Below are positions 9,175 through 18,410 of a stretch of DNA of 64,000 bases, piece after piece. This DNA is from Rhizobium leguminosarum (GTDB taxonomy: Bacteria > Pseudomonadota > Alphaproteobacteria > Rhizobiales > Rhizobiaceae). Made by a program: the position numbers and the translations under genes. The notes beneath the pieces were generated by a model. It ran no database searches and was not told the DNA's origin. It saw only the letters and a list, made by a program, of their open reading frames with translations. Each line of letters begins with the position of its first letter. Positions within the stretch are counted from its first letter, which is position 1. Where the stretch lies: positions 493,387-557,386 of the forward strand of contig NZ_CP025015.1 of the NCBI RefSeq assembly GCF_002953715.1, given 5' to 3'.

Positions 9175-10880
9175 ACCGCGCGGCTGCCGTCGAGCGCGTA
9201 GTCTATTGGATCGGGTTGGCGGCCCTGATCTGGATCGTCGTCACCTTCCTGATACTGCCGCTGGTCGCGTCACTTCATGCGGCATTTTTCAAGGACGGCA
9301 GCCTGGTGGTTGGCCAGATCGTAAGCGAACTTTCAAGATCACGAAGAGTGCGCGCTGCCCTTTGGAATACGGTTTGGATGACGTCAGCGACCATGGTCAC
9401 GGTGACCATGGTCGGGATTTTCCAGGTGGTCGTCCTTGAATATTTTCACGTACGCGGTCGCGCACTCTTGAAAATCGCTTATGCAACGCCGCTGGTCTTC
9501 GGCGGTGTCGTTGCGGCGGCGGGTTACAACTTCACCTATGGTCCGGGCGGTGCGGTGACACATCTGGTGAAGGCGATCGTTTCCAGCCTCCCACAAGACT
9601 GGTTCATCGGCTGGTTTGGCGTGCTCTTCACGCATACCTTTCTGATGACCACCTTTTACTATCTTTTTCTGCGTGCTGCGATGCGCCGCGTCGACTACGC
9701 AACCATCGAAGCAGCGCGCAGTATGGGGGCCTCGGAATATACGATCCTGCGGCGTGTGGTACTGCCCGCAATCATGCCGACGCTCCTCGCCGTCACCCTT
9801 CTCACCCTTTACACCGCGATCAGCTCTTTCGCAGCCCCTCAGGTGCTGGGCGGTCGCGACTTCCACATGCTGAGCCAGATGGTGTTGACTCTGAACAGCC
9901 TGCGCCGTCCCGACATGGCCGCATTACTGGCGCTCATGATGGGACTGTGTCTCGTGGCGCTTATCCTGCTGTCTCAATATTACGAAGCGCGCGGCTCCTA
10001 TGTCGGCGGCGCGAAAGCGACTGCGCCCATCCAGCTACGCAAAATTTGCAACCCGATCGGCAATGCAGTGCTACATTTTTTTGCCTATCTTCTCGTGGCT
10101 ATTTATGCGGTGCCGATCGCTCTTGTCGTACTCTTCTCATTCGCCCCGGCCGCGAGCATCGGCATCGAAGTGATCCCATCCAGCCTGACACTGAAGAACT
10201 ATGCCCGCGTCTTTACCGAAGGCACCGCCTTTCTTCCGTTCTTCAACTCCATAGTGATGAGCCTTGTCGCGGTATCGGCGGCGCTCGTCGTTACACTGTT
10301 TGCCGTCCCGGTTATTCTTGGCCGGCGCAGTTGGCTGACGCGCCTTCTGGACATCACTTTCTTCCTGCCATGGGTAGTTCCTAGTATTCTGCTCGCTGTC
10401 GGGCTGATCGTCACCTTCGACACGCCAAACCCGCTCGTTGGAAACGCAGTCCTCCTCGGCGGCTACTGGCTCCTGCCGATTGGCTATGCCATCGTCGCCT
10501 TGCCGCTTATGATGAGGTTCCTGCGGGCAGCCTTCGTAGGAATCGATCCGGCCTATAACGAGGCGGCCCGCTCGATGGGCGCCACTGGTCTCTATCGCTA
10601 TCGCCGCATCATTCTGCCGATAGTGGCGCCGACTGTAATCCTTGTCGCCGGGATGGCATTCAACGATCTCCTGTCGGAATACCCCTTGTCGGCGTTCCTA
10701 TACAACGTCAACAACAAACCGCTGCCGATCGCAATCGTAGACAGCTCGCTGTCTGTCGATCCTGAGCAGGCCGCGCTCAACCTTGTCTATGTCACTCTGA
10801 TCATGGCGTTTTCACTGGCGATCATTCTGTTGGCCGAGCGCATCGGCCTTGGCAAAGGTCCAGAAACCACAACATTGTAG
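9171..10880 (+). CDS. Double-length ABC transporter permease (FbpB/ThiP-like)
   Basis: 569 residues: two permease units in one chain with about twelve membrane segments. Both EAA loops are visible, EAARSMGASEYTILRRVVLP (near 180) and EAARSMGATGLYRYRRIILP (near 465). The internal duplication is normal for ferric-iron, thiamine and some phosphonate importers, which have one fused permease. It is coupled by ATGA to the ATPase gene upstream. Confidence 0.93.
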   Translation: MNRAAAVERVVYWIGLAALIWIVVTFLILPLVASLHAAFFKDGSLVVGQIVSELSRSRRVRAALWNTVWMTSATMVTVTMVGIFQVVVLEYFHVRGRALLKIAYATPLVFGGVVAAAGYNFTYGPGGAVTHLVKAIVSSLPQDWFIGWFGVLFTHTFLMTTFYYLFLRAAMRRVDYATIEAARSMGASEYTILRRVVLPAIMPTLLAVTLLTLYTAISSFAAPQVLGGRDFHMLSQMVLTLNSLRRPDMAALLALMMGLCLVALILLSQYYEARGSYVGGAKATAPIQLRKICNPIGNAVLHFFAYLLVAIYAVPIALVVLFSFAPAASIGIEVIPSSLTLKNYARVFTEGTAFLPFFNSIVMSLVAVSAALVVTLFAVPVILGRRSWLTRLLDITFFLPWVVPSILLAVGLIVTFDTPNPLVGNAVLLGGYWLLPIGYAIVALPLMMRFLRAAFVGIDPAYNEAARSMGATGLYRYRRIILPIVAPTVILVAGMAFNDLLSEYPLSAFLYNVNNKPLPIAIVDSSLSVDPEQAALNLVYVTLIMAFSLAIILLAERIGLGKGPETTTL

Positions 10881-10897
10881 AACAGGAGACTGATCCA

Positions 10898-11821
10898 TTG
10901 GATACCTGCATCACCGTCTGGCATTGGCCGCACCAGGAGCGTTGGTACGACGAAGGCATTCGCAACTCGCTCACCCTCATCAAGGAAGCTGGCTTCACAC
11001 ACATCAACTGGAATCCCGACTCCGGCAGTTCGTACTGGCTGGCCGACGCCGAGATTGAGTTTACAAGCAGGATCGTGGCCGATGCTGGGCTGAAAGTGCA
11101 CTCGGTTCATGGCAGCAATGGCCGCAATCCTATCACCGAGATCGGCCACAAAAACCCTGGCCCTTTCGCGATGGAGACGCGCAAGGACTTCCTGTCGCCG
11201 CATGAATGGCAGCGTCGCAGCGGAGTAGAGCTGTTGCGTAACCGTGTCGACTTGGCGGCCGCGTTCCAGTCCCCAAATATTGTTCTGCACATAGATATCA
11301 ACGACAACGTCTTCGGCAGCGAAGCCGCCGAACGAGCGTTCTTCGACCCCCTTTACCAGTCTCTCGACGAGATCAGGCCTTACTGCGTCGAAAAGGGCGT
11401 CCAGATTGCCGCGGAAACTCTCCTTTGCGCCAACGCCCAGAATTTCCTCAACCTCTATGATCGATTGTTCGCTCGATACGGCAAGGAGTTCATCGGCGTC
11501 TGCTTCGATTGTGGCCACTGGGAACTGATCGAGCCAGGCAAGCTCAGCGTGCTTGAGCGTTTCGCGGATCGCCTCATCGCTACTCACATTCACGACAATT
11601 TCGGAGCAATGGATAACCATCTCTTGCCATTCGACGGACGATTAGATTGGCACACGATCGCCTCGGCGATCGCCGCAACTCCTTATCAGACTCCGCTCAA
11701 CTTCGAGACGCCGATGGACCGGTATGGGATTCCAGAATCCGCCTACTATCGCCGCGCTCACAGTGTTGCTGTTAGGCTCGAGGAGATGGTCGCCGAGGCG
11801 CGCGAGAGGAAAAGCACGTGA
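10898..11821 (+). CDS. Sugar phosphate isomerase/epimerase (TIM barrel)
   Basis: 307 residues of the xylose-isomerase-like AP-endonuclease 2 fold. Visible features are the early HINWNPD strand, AAETLLCAN near 175, and the metal-site strands VCFDCGHWE and ATHIHDNF near 205-235. The start is TTG at 10898 with ACAGGAG 8 bases upstream. Being the last gene of the importer operon, 18 bp after the permease, it suggests that the imported compound is a sugar or polyol derivative rather than iron. The exact reaction is unknown. Confidence 0.85.
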   Translation: MDTCITVWHWPHQERWYDEGIRNSLTLIKEAGFTHINWNPDSGSSYWLADAEIEFTSRIVADAGLKVHSVHGSNGRNPITEIGHKNPGPFAMETRKDFLSPHEWQRRSGVELLRNRVDLAAAFQSPNIVLHIDINDNVFGSEAAERAFFDPLYQSLDEIRPYCVEKGVQIAAETLLCANAQNFLNLYDRLFARYGKEFIGVCFDCGHWELIEPGKLSVLERFADRLIATHIHDNFGAMDNHLLPFDGRLDWHTIASAIAATPYQTPLNFETPMDRYGIPESAYYRRAHSVAVRLEEMVAEARERKST

Positions 11822-11942
11822 TGGCGAATGCGCTTACCCTCGATAATCCTCCATTACGTCGTGACAAAGGTAGCAGCGTTGATGCTTGAACAGTTCCGCA
11901 GTCCGGATGCTGATCGTTGCAATGATGCCGCGCATGATATGA

Positions 11943-12530
11943 TCATGAACTGTCGTTCCATGCTGGCCGGCGTACCGGCTGGATTGGGGCCCACGCGGCA
12001 ATGATTGTCATGGTTCCGCCGCAACAGGAGCAGCGGTGTCGCAAAGGTGGTGGCTTTGCGTCCGGTTCTTCGAGCGGCGGCGGGACGTCGAACAGGCTTC
12101 GGCACAGGTCCAGCTTCAGTTGCCGATGGCCATTGGCAAGCAGGCCGTAATGACGAATGCGGTGAAAGCCGTCCGGAGCGGTGTGAAGCAGGAAGCGGCG
12201 GATGAACTCGTGGGCATCGAGCGTCATCACCTTTTGCCTGCCGCCCGTTCGATAATCCTTCCATCGGAATGTGACGCGATCGCCAGAGATGGCAATGCGA
12301 TGGGTATAGCGGCCGAGATAGGCCAGCACTTGTTTGGGTCCGGCAGTCCCGGCCCGGAAACAGCCAGACCTCGGGTCTCGCCAGCCGCCAATAGACCGCA
12401 GGATTGCGAGCAACTGCGCTGACAGCATGCCGTTGCGATCCTTTCCGCCCTTGCCATGCTCGACACGGATGATGCCGCGCTCGCCATCAATGTCGCGGAC
12501 CTTGAGATGGACAGCTGACTAAAACAATCC
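11943..12530 (-). mobile_element. Remnant of an IS91-like element: integrase fragment joined to transposase C-terminus
   Basis: The minus strand has an open frame ending at 11943. Its C-terminal part carries IS91-family Y2 transposase signatures (VLAYLGRYTHRIAIS, EFIRRFLLHTAPDGFHRIRH). Continuing upstream in the same frame, from about 12520 to 12380, the sequence instead resembles a tyrosine recombinase (HLKVRDIDGERGIIRVEHGK, then GKDRNGMLSAQLLAILR). Elements of this group encode an integrase next to the transposase. Here both are truncated and joined, so this is a deletion product and not functional. Ends were not located. Confidence 0.8.
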
Positions 12531-12738
12531 CGCTCTAGAGAACAAGCCTGTGCTCTGAGCAGCCGCTCTGCCATCGCTTGGAACCGAAATTTGGGCCGCA
12601 TCAGATGGCGCTCTTAAGGTCTATGGCCGTTGCGGACGGCAGAAGCGAATGTGGCCGCCCCCTTTGCTGCGGCTGACCGCGTATGCCCGACGGTGCATAG
12701 TAGAAATAAAAGCCGAATTCTAGACTGCTGGCTATCAT

Positions 12739-12930
12739 GTGTTCAGCTTGGGTAGGTGCGCAAGCTTGGCTCTTACCGCGACGGCTCGTCCGGCCGGAAA
12801 GCGTATGGGCACGCCGGCCTCGCATGGCTGCGTTCGCCTGCATCCCGATAATGCCGCCCAGTTCTTCTCGCTCGCGCCACAGGCTGGCTTCGCCAATACC
12901 CGCGTGGTCATTACGCTAACCCAACGGGTT
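12739..12930 (+). pseudogene. L,D-transpeptidase (YkuD) fragment
   Basis: A short frame contains RMGTPASHGCVRLHPDNAAQ, which is the YkuD catalytic motif S-H-G-C-(V/I)-R with its cysteine nucleophile, followed by the usual short tail ending near FANTRVVIT. The N-terminal two thirds of the enzyme are absent, and the frame runs on meaninglessly into the neighbouring fnrN gene on the other strand. It is a leftover of a peptidoglycan cross-linking enzyme, probably stranded by the IS91-related rearrangement next to it. Confidence 0.65.
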
Positions 12931-12950
12931 ATGCGCCGCGCTGATCCCTC

Positions 12951-13673
12951 TTATGTGCTGATCATCCGCTCCAGTTCATCCATGTCGGGGATGATGATAT
13001 GTCGGAGATTCTCGATGAGAATGACGCCGCTCTTGCGCAGCCTGGTCATCTGGCGGCTGACGGTTTCGATCGTCAGCCCGAGGAAGTCGGCGATCTCGGC
13101 GCGGGATAGCGGCAGGTCGAAGGCGGTGCTTGTGGCCGTTTGCGGTTCGGCGTGGGTGGCGATGAGGTGGAGCAGGCTTGCGACCTTCTCCTCGGCGGTG
13201 CGCCGGCCGAGCGTCAGCATCCATTCGCGCGCGGCATCCAGCTCCTTCAGCGCCTGATCGTGCAGGCTGCGCTGCAATTCCGGCGTCTCAGATATCATGC
13301 GGTCGAGCAGGTTGCGGGGAAAGATACAGATTTCGGAATCGGTTGCAGCCTCGGCCGACAGCGTGCTTTCGCGCACGAAGGGCCTGCCGACGAAATCGGG
13401 GGCGAATTGCAGGCCGACGATCTGCTGGCGCCCGTCCGGCATCACCTTGCAGAGCTTCACCACCCCGCGCATGATGTTCGAATAGAAAGAGCTATCCGAG
13501 CCTTGAGCGATGATCTCGCTGCCGGCATCGACCTTGCGGCGCAGCGAATGGCGGCCGAGTTCCCGGAGTTGGCTGCTCGACAGAGCGCCGCAGATGACGC
13601 CGTGCCGCGCCTGGCAGGAACGGCAGGCGACGGGCACGGTTATGTCAAAAGTCCCACCGTTGGCGATGTCCAT
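12951..13673 (-). CDS. fnrN: Crp/Fnr-family oxygen-sensing regulator, FnrN type
   Basis: 240 residues. N-terminal cysteines CRSCQARHGVIC (C-x2-C-x7-C) plus a later cysteine in SEICIFPRN match the [4Fe-4S] ligand pattern of rhizobial FnrN, so oxygen sensing is likely retained. A cAMP-binding-like beta-roll follows, and then a C-terminal helix-turn-helix with LSRAEIADFLGLTIETVSRQ. The start at 13673 has AAGGA upstream and gives the usual FnrN length; the frame extends to 13763 but without support. FnrN activates micro-aerobic genes such as fixNOQP. It is the one clearly intact gene in a decayed stretch. Confidence 0.88.
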   Translation of the reverse strand: MDIANGGTFDITVPVACRSCQARHGVICGALSSSQLRELGRHSLRRKVDAGSEIIAQGSDSSFYSNIMRGVVKLCKVMPDGRQQIVGLQFAPDFVGRPFVRESTLSAEAATDSEICIFPRNLLDRMISETPELQRSLHDQALKELDAAREWMLTLGRRTAEEKVASLLHLIATHAEPQTATSTAFDLPLSRAEIADFLGLTIETVSRQMTRLRKSGVILIENLRHIIIPDMDELERMIST

Positions 13674-13831
13674 AAGTCGTGATCCTTTGAAAGCCGGACC
13701 TCCAGACAGCGCGATCGCGATGCCTTTAGCGCAGCATGATGGTTTCATTGATGCGAGCGTCAATCAGGCCGTTTACATGCGCCTTTTTTACTCACTGCAG
13801 CATTTTATATTTCGTTTTGTGGCGGGCCGCA

Positions 13832-13845
13832 TCGATTGCAATCAT
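13832..13845. promoter_or_regulatory. FNR-box-like site upstream of fnrN
   Basis: TCGATTGCAATCAT matches the anaerobox TTGAT-N4-ATCAA at 8 of 10 defined positions, about 160 bp upstream of the fnrN start. Rhizobial fnrN genes are known to autoregulate through such boxes; whether this copy works is inference. Confidence 0.35.
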
Positions 13846-13966
13846 GCGGTGCTCCGATAAATCCGGCCTTAGCTCCCGCCCATTACAGAACCTTCATCGG
13901 CCATATGGGCCGCCGCCTCCATGTCCCGCATCGGTACTCTCGCCTGCGGTTTGCACCCCTTGTACT

Positions 13967-14287
13967 TCACAAGCTTGTTAGCAACGTTCGATGTACCCAC
14001 TTCACAATAGTGGACTTCGGCTGGGCGCCGACAAAGACATCGGCGACTATGCCCCCGTTGAAGAATGCAAGGGTCGGAATTAAGTGCACACTGAATTGAG
14101 CGGCGAGTTCCGGGTTTTCACCGAGATCCAGCTTAGCGACTTTGATTCCACCTTTCATCTCGACGGCGATTTCTTCGAGGATCGGAGCAATCGTGTCGCA
14201 TAAGCCGCACCCTTCAGCACAGAGGTCGAGAAGAACAAGTATTGCGCATTCCTGAACTTCTGACTGGAAAGTTATTGATACTGATGT
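13967..14287 (-). pseudogene. Degenerate thioredoxin
   Basis: Translated from 14287 the minus strand gives a full thioredoxin-length sequence: FQSEVQECAILVLLDL, then EGCGLCDTIAPILEEIAVEM, then VAKLDLGENPELAAQF and IPTLAFFNGG with the cis-proline. The active site reads CGLC instead of CGPC and the preceding tryptophan is replaced by glycine. No ATG, GTG or TTG lies in frame between the upstream stop and the active site; the only ATG (14158) would drop the redox centre. I therefore treat it as a pseudogene, although a divergent thioredoxin with an unseen start is possible. Confidence 0.6.
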
Positions 14288-15132
14288 TCACCGAATGCAT
14301 GGGTTTTTCCCGTCACCAGAGTTGAGTTCCGTTTGCCGCATGTGTGATGCGTTTTCGAATTCGATGTGATGCAACGCCTCGTCATGAAGGTGAACAGAGT
14401 GAGTGAGACGTCATGTACTCCAGACCAGATAATTGTCCCCACGCTGAAGGTCACGGCCCCTCACCTTCGGCGAACGAGCGCGAAATCGTTTGATCTGGAG
14501 TCAGCCTCGGTAGCTGCGCCCAGCCAGGAGTTCATTGCCATACCCCGAATGCGATCCGCCGTTACACCCCTCAAAGCATATATCAAATTGCTGCATTAAT
14601 TCTATCCTGACGGTTTGTATACGTTATGATGGCTTTATCCCGTCTTTATGTAGCAAAATCTTGGCATGGTCAAGTCGACATGCGCTCCCGAGTCCAACAA
14701 CTCACCGGGCTCCCATCGCAGCAGGCTTTTCGTCACCCTCAGTGTTTTTTTCCTTTTTTGGTGGGGCGCAGCTATCGATCATCCATTTTCAGCCTACTCC
14801 TCGAAAGGGGTTGACGCCGATCCCTCAACACGGGCAGCTTGTGCAGGGGACGGCCCTACCGGCACGCAAATAAAAATCCGAGGCGATTAAGCTCAGGCCC
14901 GAGAGAGGCGCTGGACGAAAGACCCCGTTGATGAAGCGTAGTCGCTTCCCTTTTACTGATGGTCACCCGCATTGCCCGAAGACAACGCTCTGTTTCCTCC
15001 GACGAATCGGCTTCGCCGACTCAAGGTCGACGAGTGTCTATGGCGACCAAAAGCTCATCCAACTGAACTCGGCAAGCAAGGCAACGACTCTTTCAGCGGT
15101 GGTGTAGGCGCGCAGTTCGACAACGACTTGGA
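14288..15132. other. No recognisable gene
   Basis: About 840 bases in which no frame resembles a known protein and no frame has a convincing ribosome site. It is less GC-rich than the flanks in parts (around 14580-14650). Probably eroded sequence between the thioredoxin and P450 relics. Confidence 0.5.
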
Positions 15133-15525
15133 GCTTAAAGGGCGGCATCACCCGACGCTGCGCCAGGTCCGCGTGCCAGGTCGGCAGCGCGCCCATGCGA
15201 TGCGCCTCTTCGACTAGGGCGCCTACAGCCCAGGCTTCCGCGCCAGCTGTGTACCATCCAGATCATCGCCGAGCAGGTCTCGTGGCCGCCAAGCAGCAGC
15301 AAGCGGATATTGGCGACCAGGACGTCATCGGAGAGCGCGTCGCCGCTGCCATCGAAGGCGTTGACTATCGGCGCGCAGATCCAACATCTTGGGCGACGGC
15401 TCGATGTGACCACTCGCCAAATCGGCAGCCTCATCAAGCGTTGTACGCCGCTCCGAGCTCGCGATTTTTAGGCGTTTCAGCTTGTTGTCTCCGTCCTGAC
15501 GGTTGTTTAATGTCATGATGGTCAA
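15133..15525 (-). pseudogene. Possible cytochrome P450 relic
   Basis: The minus-strand frame contains LSDDVLVANIRLLLLGGHET, which resembles the P450 I-helix with its (A/G)-G-x-E-T oxygen-binding motif and the preceding acidic stretch. Upstream and downstream parts fall in different frames (for example LVEEAHRMGALPTWHADLAQ in another frame), and no haem-binding F-x-x-G-x-x-x-C-x-G was found. P450 genes are frequent on rhizobial symbiotic plasmids. The identification rests on one motif, so it is tentative. Confidence 0.35.
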
Positions 15526-15623
15526 AAAGCCACATCCTATTGCATCTATGTCATCCAGCAGTCATCATGGAATTCCGCTGGTTCTGGCGGGGAGCACACT
15601 GAGTAGGGCTTAGCCCAAATTAC

Positions 15624-15646
15624 AAAAAACCCGCCGAGGGGCGGGC
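15624..15646 (-). terminator. Rho-independent terminator reading leftward
   Basis: On the minus strand CCCGCC-GAGG-GGCGGG is followed by six T residues. No coding gene reads into it from the right on that strand, which makes it unusual: it may end an antisense transcript covering the leader of the replication-like gene that starts near 15824. Confidence 0.6.
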
Positions 15647-15823
15647 TTCTGATATCCGCTGGAGAGCGGGAAACTAAGGTGTCTGTGGTAAGCGCCAGTT
15701 TCCCCTAATCGCCGGAACATTGCAAGAGGTTTCTTGCCACGGGAACGCTTGGCCTTTTGTCAGTCCGTGCCTTTTCCGCGTGGAGCCTTCGCCCGTCGGT
15801 CTCAACCACTGAAGAGACGACGC

Positions 15824-16414
15824 ATGTTTAAACCCATCGGGGCCATTGTTGCGCAGGGGCTTGTATCCGGCGATTTCCAGACCCGTAGAACGGGCAAAAC
15901 CACCAGCCGCGCCCAACAACCCGTCAGACGGGAAAGCCACCTAGCGGGTCGCTGTGAGGCCGGGTTTTGGAGTCCTACCACTCGGAAGGAAGTGCAGGAG
16001 ATCCTGGCCGCCGCCCGCCGTTACGAGGTGACCACGCGACAACCAGGCGCCCGAAACGGTGCGCTTGGTCATGTCGCGATGGAGGTGCTCGCGCTTCTTG
16101 CAAACCTCGTCGACTTTAAGACGGGCCGGCTTGAACCGTCGCTAAAGTTCCTAATGCGAAAATTGCGCCGATCCAAGGACGCTATACACCGCGCGTTGAA
16201 CGCGCCTGCGGCTTCCTTGATTGGCAACGCCGATACGTGTCGACAGGCAGCGAGGACAAGGGACCGAAAGTTCAACAGACCAGCAACGCCTACCGCCTGT
16301 CCCTTGCAGAATGCGCCAGACGCATTTTGGGACCTTTTGCAGCCCCATCACCGCTGCCGGACGACGCCGCGCATGCACGGGCCGCGCAAGCGGAAGAGAT
16401 CGCCGCTCATGTGA
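15824..16414 (+). pseudogene. Replication-initiator-like protein, N-terminal part before a frameshift
   Basis: Begins MFKPIGAIVAQGLVSG and continues with RKEVQEILAAARRYEV, GHVAMEVLALLANLVDFKTG and LKFLMRKLRRSKDAIHRAL. It resembles helix-turn-helix replication-associated proteins of alphaproteobacterial plasmids that I recognise only in outline. At about 16198 the frame breaks: the family's next segment, RACGFLDWQRRYVSTGSEDK, is present but one frame over and continues in the feature beginning at 16237. A single missing base explains it. The residues after the break, up to 16414, are out-of-frame noise. Confidence 0.6.
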
Positions 16415-17055
16415 AGACGTTGCCGCTGGATGAGCGGGCCCTATTCTTGCTGGGAGATACGTCGACAGGCCGAGCGTTTGCGAGGCTCGCAAAGGCCATG
16501 ATTGCATCCAAGGACCGTGAGTCCGCCAAGCAGGCTGAATCCCATCCTAATTTCTTATCTAAGAGGAATCTTGGACCTTTTGCAGCCCCATCACCGCTGC
16601 CGGACGACGCCGCGCATGCACGGGCCGCGCGAGCGGCTGATGTGCCGCTCATGAAAACCTTGCCGCTGGATGAGCAGGCCCCATTCTTGCTGGGAGATAC
16701 GTCGACAGGCCGAGCGTTTGCGAGGCTCGCAAAGGCCATGATTGCATCCAAGGACCGTGAGTCCGCCAAGCAGGCTGAATCCCATCCTAATTTCTTATCT
16801 AAGAGGAATCTTGGACCTTTTGCAGCCCCATCACCCCTGCCGGACGACGCCGCGCATGCACGGGCCGCGCAAGCGGAAGAGATCGCCGCTCATGTGAAGA
16901 CGTTGCCGCTGGATGAGCAGGCCCTATTCTTGCTGGGAGATACGTCGACAGGCCGAGCGTTTGCGAGGCTCGCAAAGGCCATGATTGCATCCAAGGAACG
17001 CGAGGCCGCCAAGCAGGCTGAATCCCATCCTAATTTCTTATCTAAGAGGATTTAA
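16237..17055 (+). CDS. C-terminal part of the replication-like protein, with three tandem 80-residue repeats
   Basis: 272 residues if started at GTG 16237; homologous reading continues upstream to the frameshift at about 16200. After a short lead-in (STGSEDKGPKVQQTSNAYRL) come three near-identical copies of an 80-81-residue unit. Each starts LGPFAAPSPLPDDAAHARAA, contains LLGDTSTGRAFARLAKAMIA and ends ESHPNFLSKR. The unit looks like the normal single C-terminal domain of the family, so it has been triplicated. Copy 2 is one codon shorter and has a diverged middle (ADVPLMKTL). Whether the part is translated on its own is unknown. Confidence 0.6.
   Translation: MSTGSEDKGPKVQQTSNAYRLSLAECARRILGPFAAPSPLPDDAAHARAAQAEEIAAHVKTLPLDERALFLLGDTSTGRAFARLAKAMIASKDRESAKQAESHPNFLSKRNLGPFAAPSPLPDDAAHARAARAADVPLMKTLPLDEQAPFLLGDTSTGRAFARLAKAMIASKDRESAKQAESHPNFLSKRNLGPFAAPSPLPDDAAHARAAQAEEIAAHVKTLPLDEQALFLLGDTSTGRAFARLAKAMIASKEREAAKQAESHPNFLSKRI
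16327..17055 (+). repeat. Three direct tandem repeats, 243 + 240 + about 245 bp
   Basis: Units begin at 16327, 16570 and 16810. Copies 1 and 3 differ at only a few bases; copy 2 differs mainly between about 16627 and 16685. The repeats stay in one reading frame. The near-identity implies recent duplication by slippage or unequal exchange. Confidence 0.95.
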
Positions 17056-17528
17056 GCCGAATCGGCTTTCGCCGATGAGTTGTGTTCCATCCATCGCCCA
17101 TCAGCTTGCCGAAATGCTCGCTCCGTCAACGGCCTTTCGATTACAGGGACTTTGCCGAAGCCGGCGGGAAAGCGGGCGTGCTCGATCAGCTTCGGCAGTA
17201 CCTAGGCTCCGAGCCCCAATCGCCGGCGGAATGAGCCTTATCCCGACGAAGCTCGCATCATCAATGGCCTGGCCAACGAAGAGCTGAGCAAACTCGGATC
17301 GGACTCGACTTCCAAGAGGAAAGTTGTCCGGAACAAGGCTATCAGTCAACGTAGGTTCAGTGATCGGCTCAGGAGCCCCTCACAATCGTCGGCATGATAC
17401 TCTCTCTAACCGGTTTCCAATTTACAACCCAGTATGTTTGTGCGACATACGTACTAACGGCGAGCGCAGTTGGTGCGGCCCTAACGCGATCGACGTCGTG
17501 TCAGGTGACCTCCTGAAGGAACGGGCGA
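17056..17528 (+). other. No clear gene; degenerate coding remnant
   Basis: A plus-strand frame around 17230-17390 reads PYPDEARIINGLANEELSKL, which looks like once-coding sequence, but it has no start, is interrupted, and I cannot assign it. The last 100 bases serve as leader and promoter for the kinase gene; a GGAGG-like site precedes its start. Confidence 0.4.
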
Positions 17529-18410
17529 ATGACTGTCTACCTAATCGGAATCGACGGCGGTGGCACCAGCTGCCGTGCGGCAGTCACCGGTGCGAACGGG
17601 AGTATCCTTGCGCGGGCTCAAGCAGGGCCAGCTAACATTCTCTCCGATCCGGATATGGCGCTCCACAACATCGCAAGTGCGACCCGCGCGGCTTTCAACG
17701 CAGCTGGCATCAATGCGCGGAGCATCGCCTCGGCGCGTGCCGTTCTTGGGGTAGCGGGCAATAATGTCGGCGAGGCCGTTCACTACGTGAAAAACAGGCT
17801 ACCCTTCGCGCAGGCGGACATCGAGTCAGACGGGCTGATCGCGCTACAAGGCGCACTTGGTGATAAAGACGGAGCCGTCGCCATTTTAGGAACAGGCACG
17901 ATCTACATTTCCCGCCATTGCGAAACGGTGACCTACGTCGGCGGATGGGGCTTTACTGTGGGCGACCTCGGCAGCGGCGCTCGTATTGGACATGCGCTTT
18001 TGCAAGAAACGCTGCTCGCATATGACGGCATCCACGACATGTCCGCGATGACCGCCTCCGTCCTTGCGGAATTCAAAAATGACCCTCGCAATATCGTCGA
18101 GTTTGCGCGGCAGGCAAAGCCCGGCGCCTTCGGCCGCTATGCGCCGCGCGTATTTGAGCACATGAAAGAGGGCGATGCCGTCGCCGCGCGCCTGTTGCAA
18201 GAAGCCGCTGTTTCAGTTGACGAAGCACTTGATCGTCTAGTCGGTCGAGGAACGCAGAAGATTTGCCTGCTCGGAGGATTGGGGCCGCTCTATTCGTCCT
18301 GGATCGCTGCACGGCATCAAAGTCTATTGGTAACGCCCGAAGGCGATGCTCTGAGCGGGGCCGTGGCCCTGGCTGTGTCGCGCTTCGGGCATCAGACAGC
18401 GATCGAATGA
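17529..18410 (+). CDS. N-acetylglucosamine kinase-like protein (BadF/BadG ATPase family)
   Basis: 293 residues of the actin-like ATPase fold. The phosphate-1 loop is IGIDGGGTSCRAA at the N-terminus, phosphate-2 is AILGTGT near 120, and the sugar/phosphate motif GGWGFTVGDLGSGARIG follows at about 140-155; GGLGPLYSSW near 260 is the adenosine loop. Enzymes of this type phosphorylate GlcNAc or glucosamine at the 6-position in the cytoplasm. It overlaps the GntR gene by ATGA, and a SIS-domain gene for amino-sugar metabolism once followed, which supports amino-sugar use. Confidence 0.85.
   Translation: MTVYLIGIDGGGTSCRAAVTGANGSILARAQAGPANILSDPDMALHNIASATRAAFNAAGINARSIASARAVLGVAGNNVGEAVHYVKNRLPFAQADIESDGLIALQGALGDKDGAVAILGTGTIYISRHCETVTYVGGWGFTVGDLGSGARIGHALLQETLLAYDGIHDMSAMTASVLAEFKNDPRNIVEFARQAKPGAFGRYAPRVFEHMKEGDAVAARLLQEAAVSVDEALDRLVGRGTQKICLLGGLGPLYSSWIAARHQSLLVTPEGDALSGAVALAVSRFGHQTAIE

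Noticed and set aside
16327..17055. CRISPR array
   Set aside because: The repeats are 240 bp, adjacent without spacers and protein-coding.
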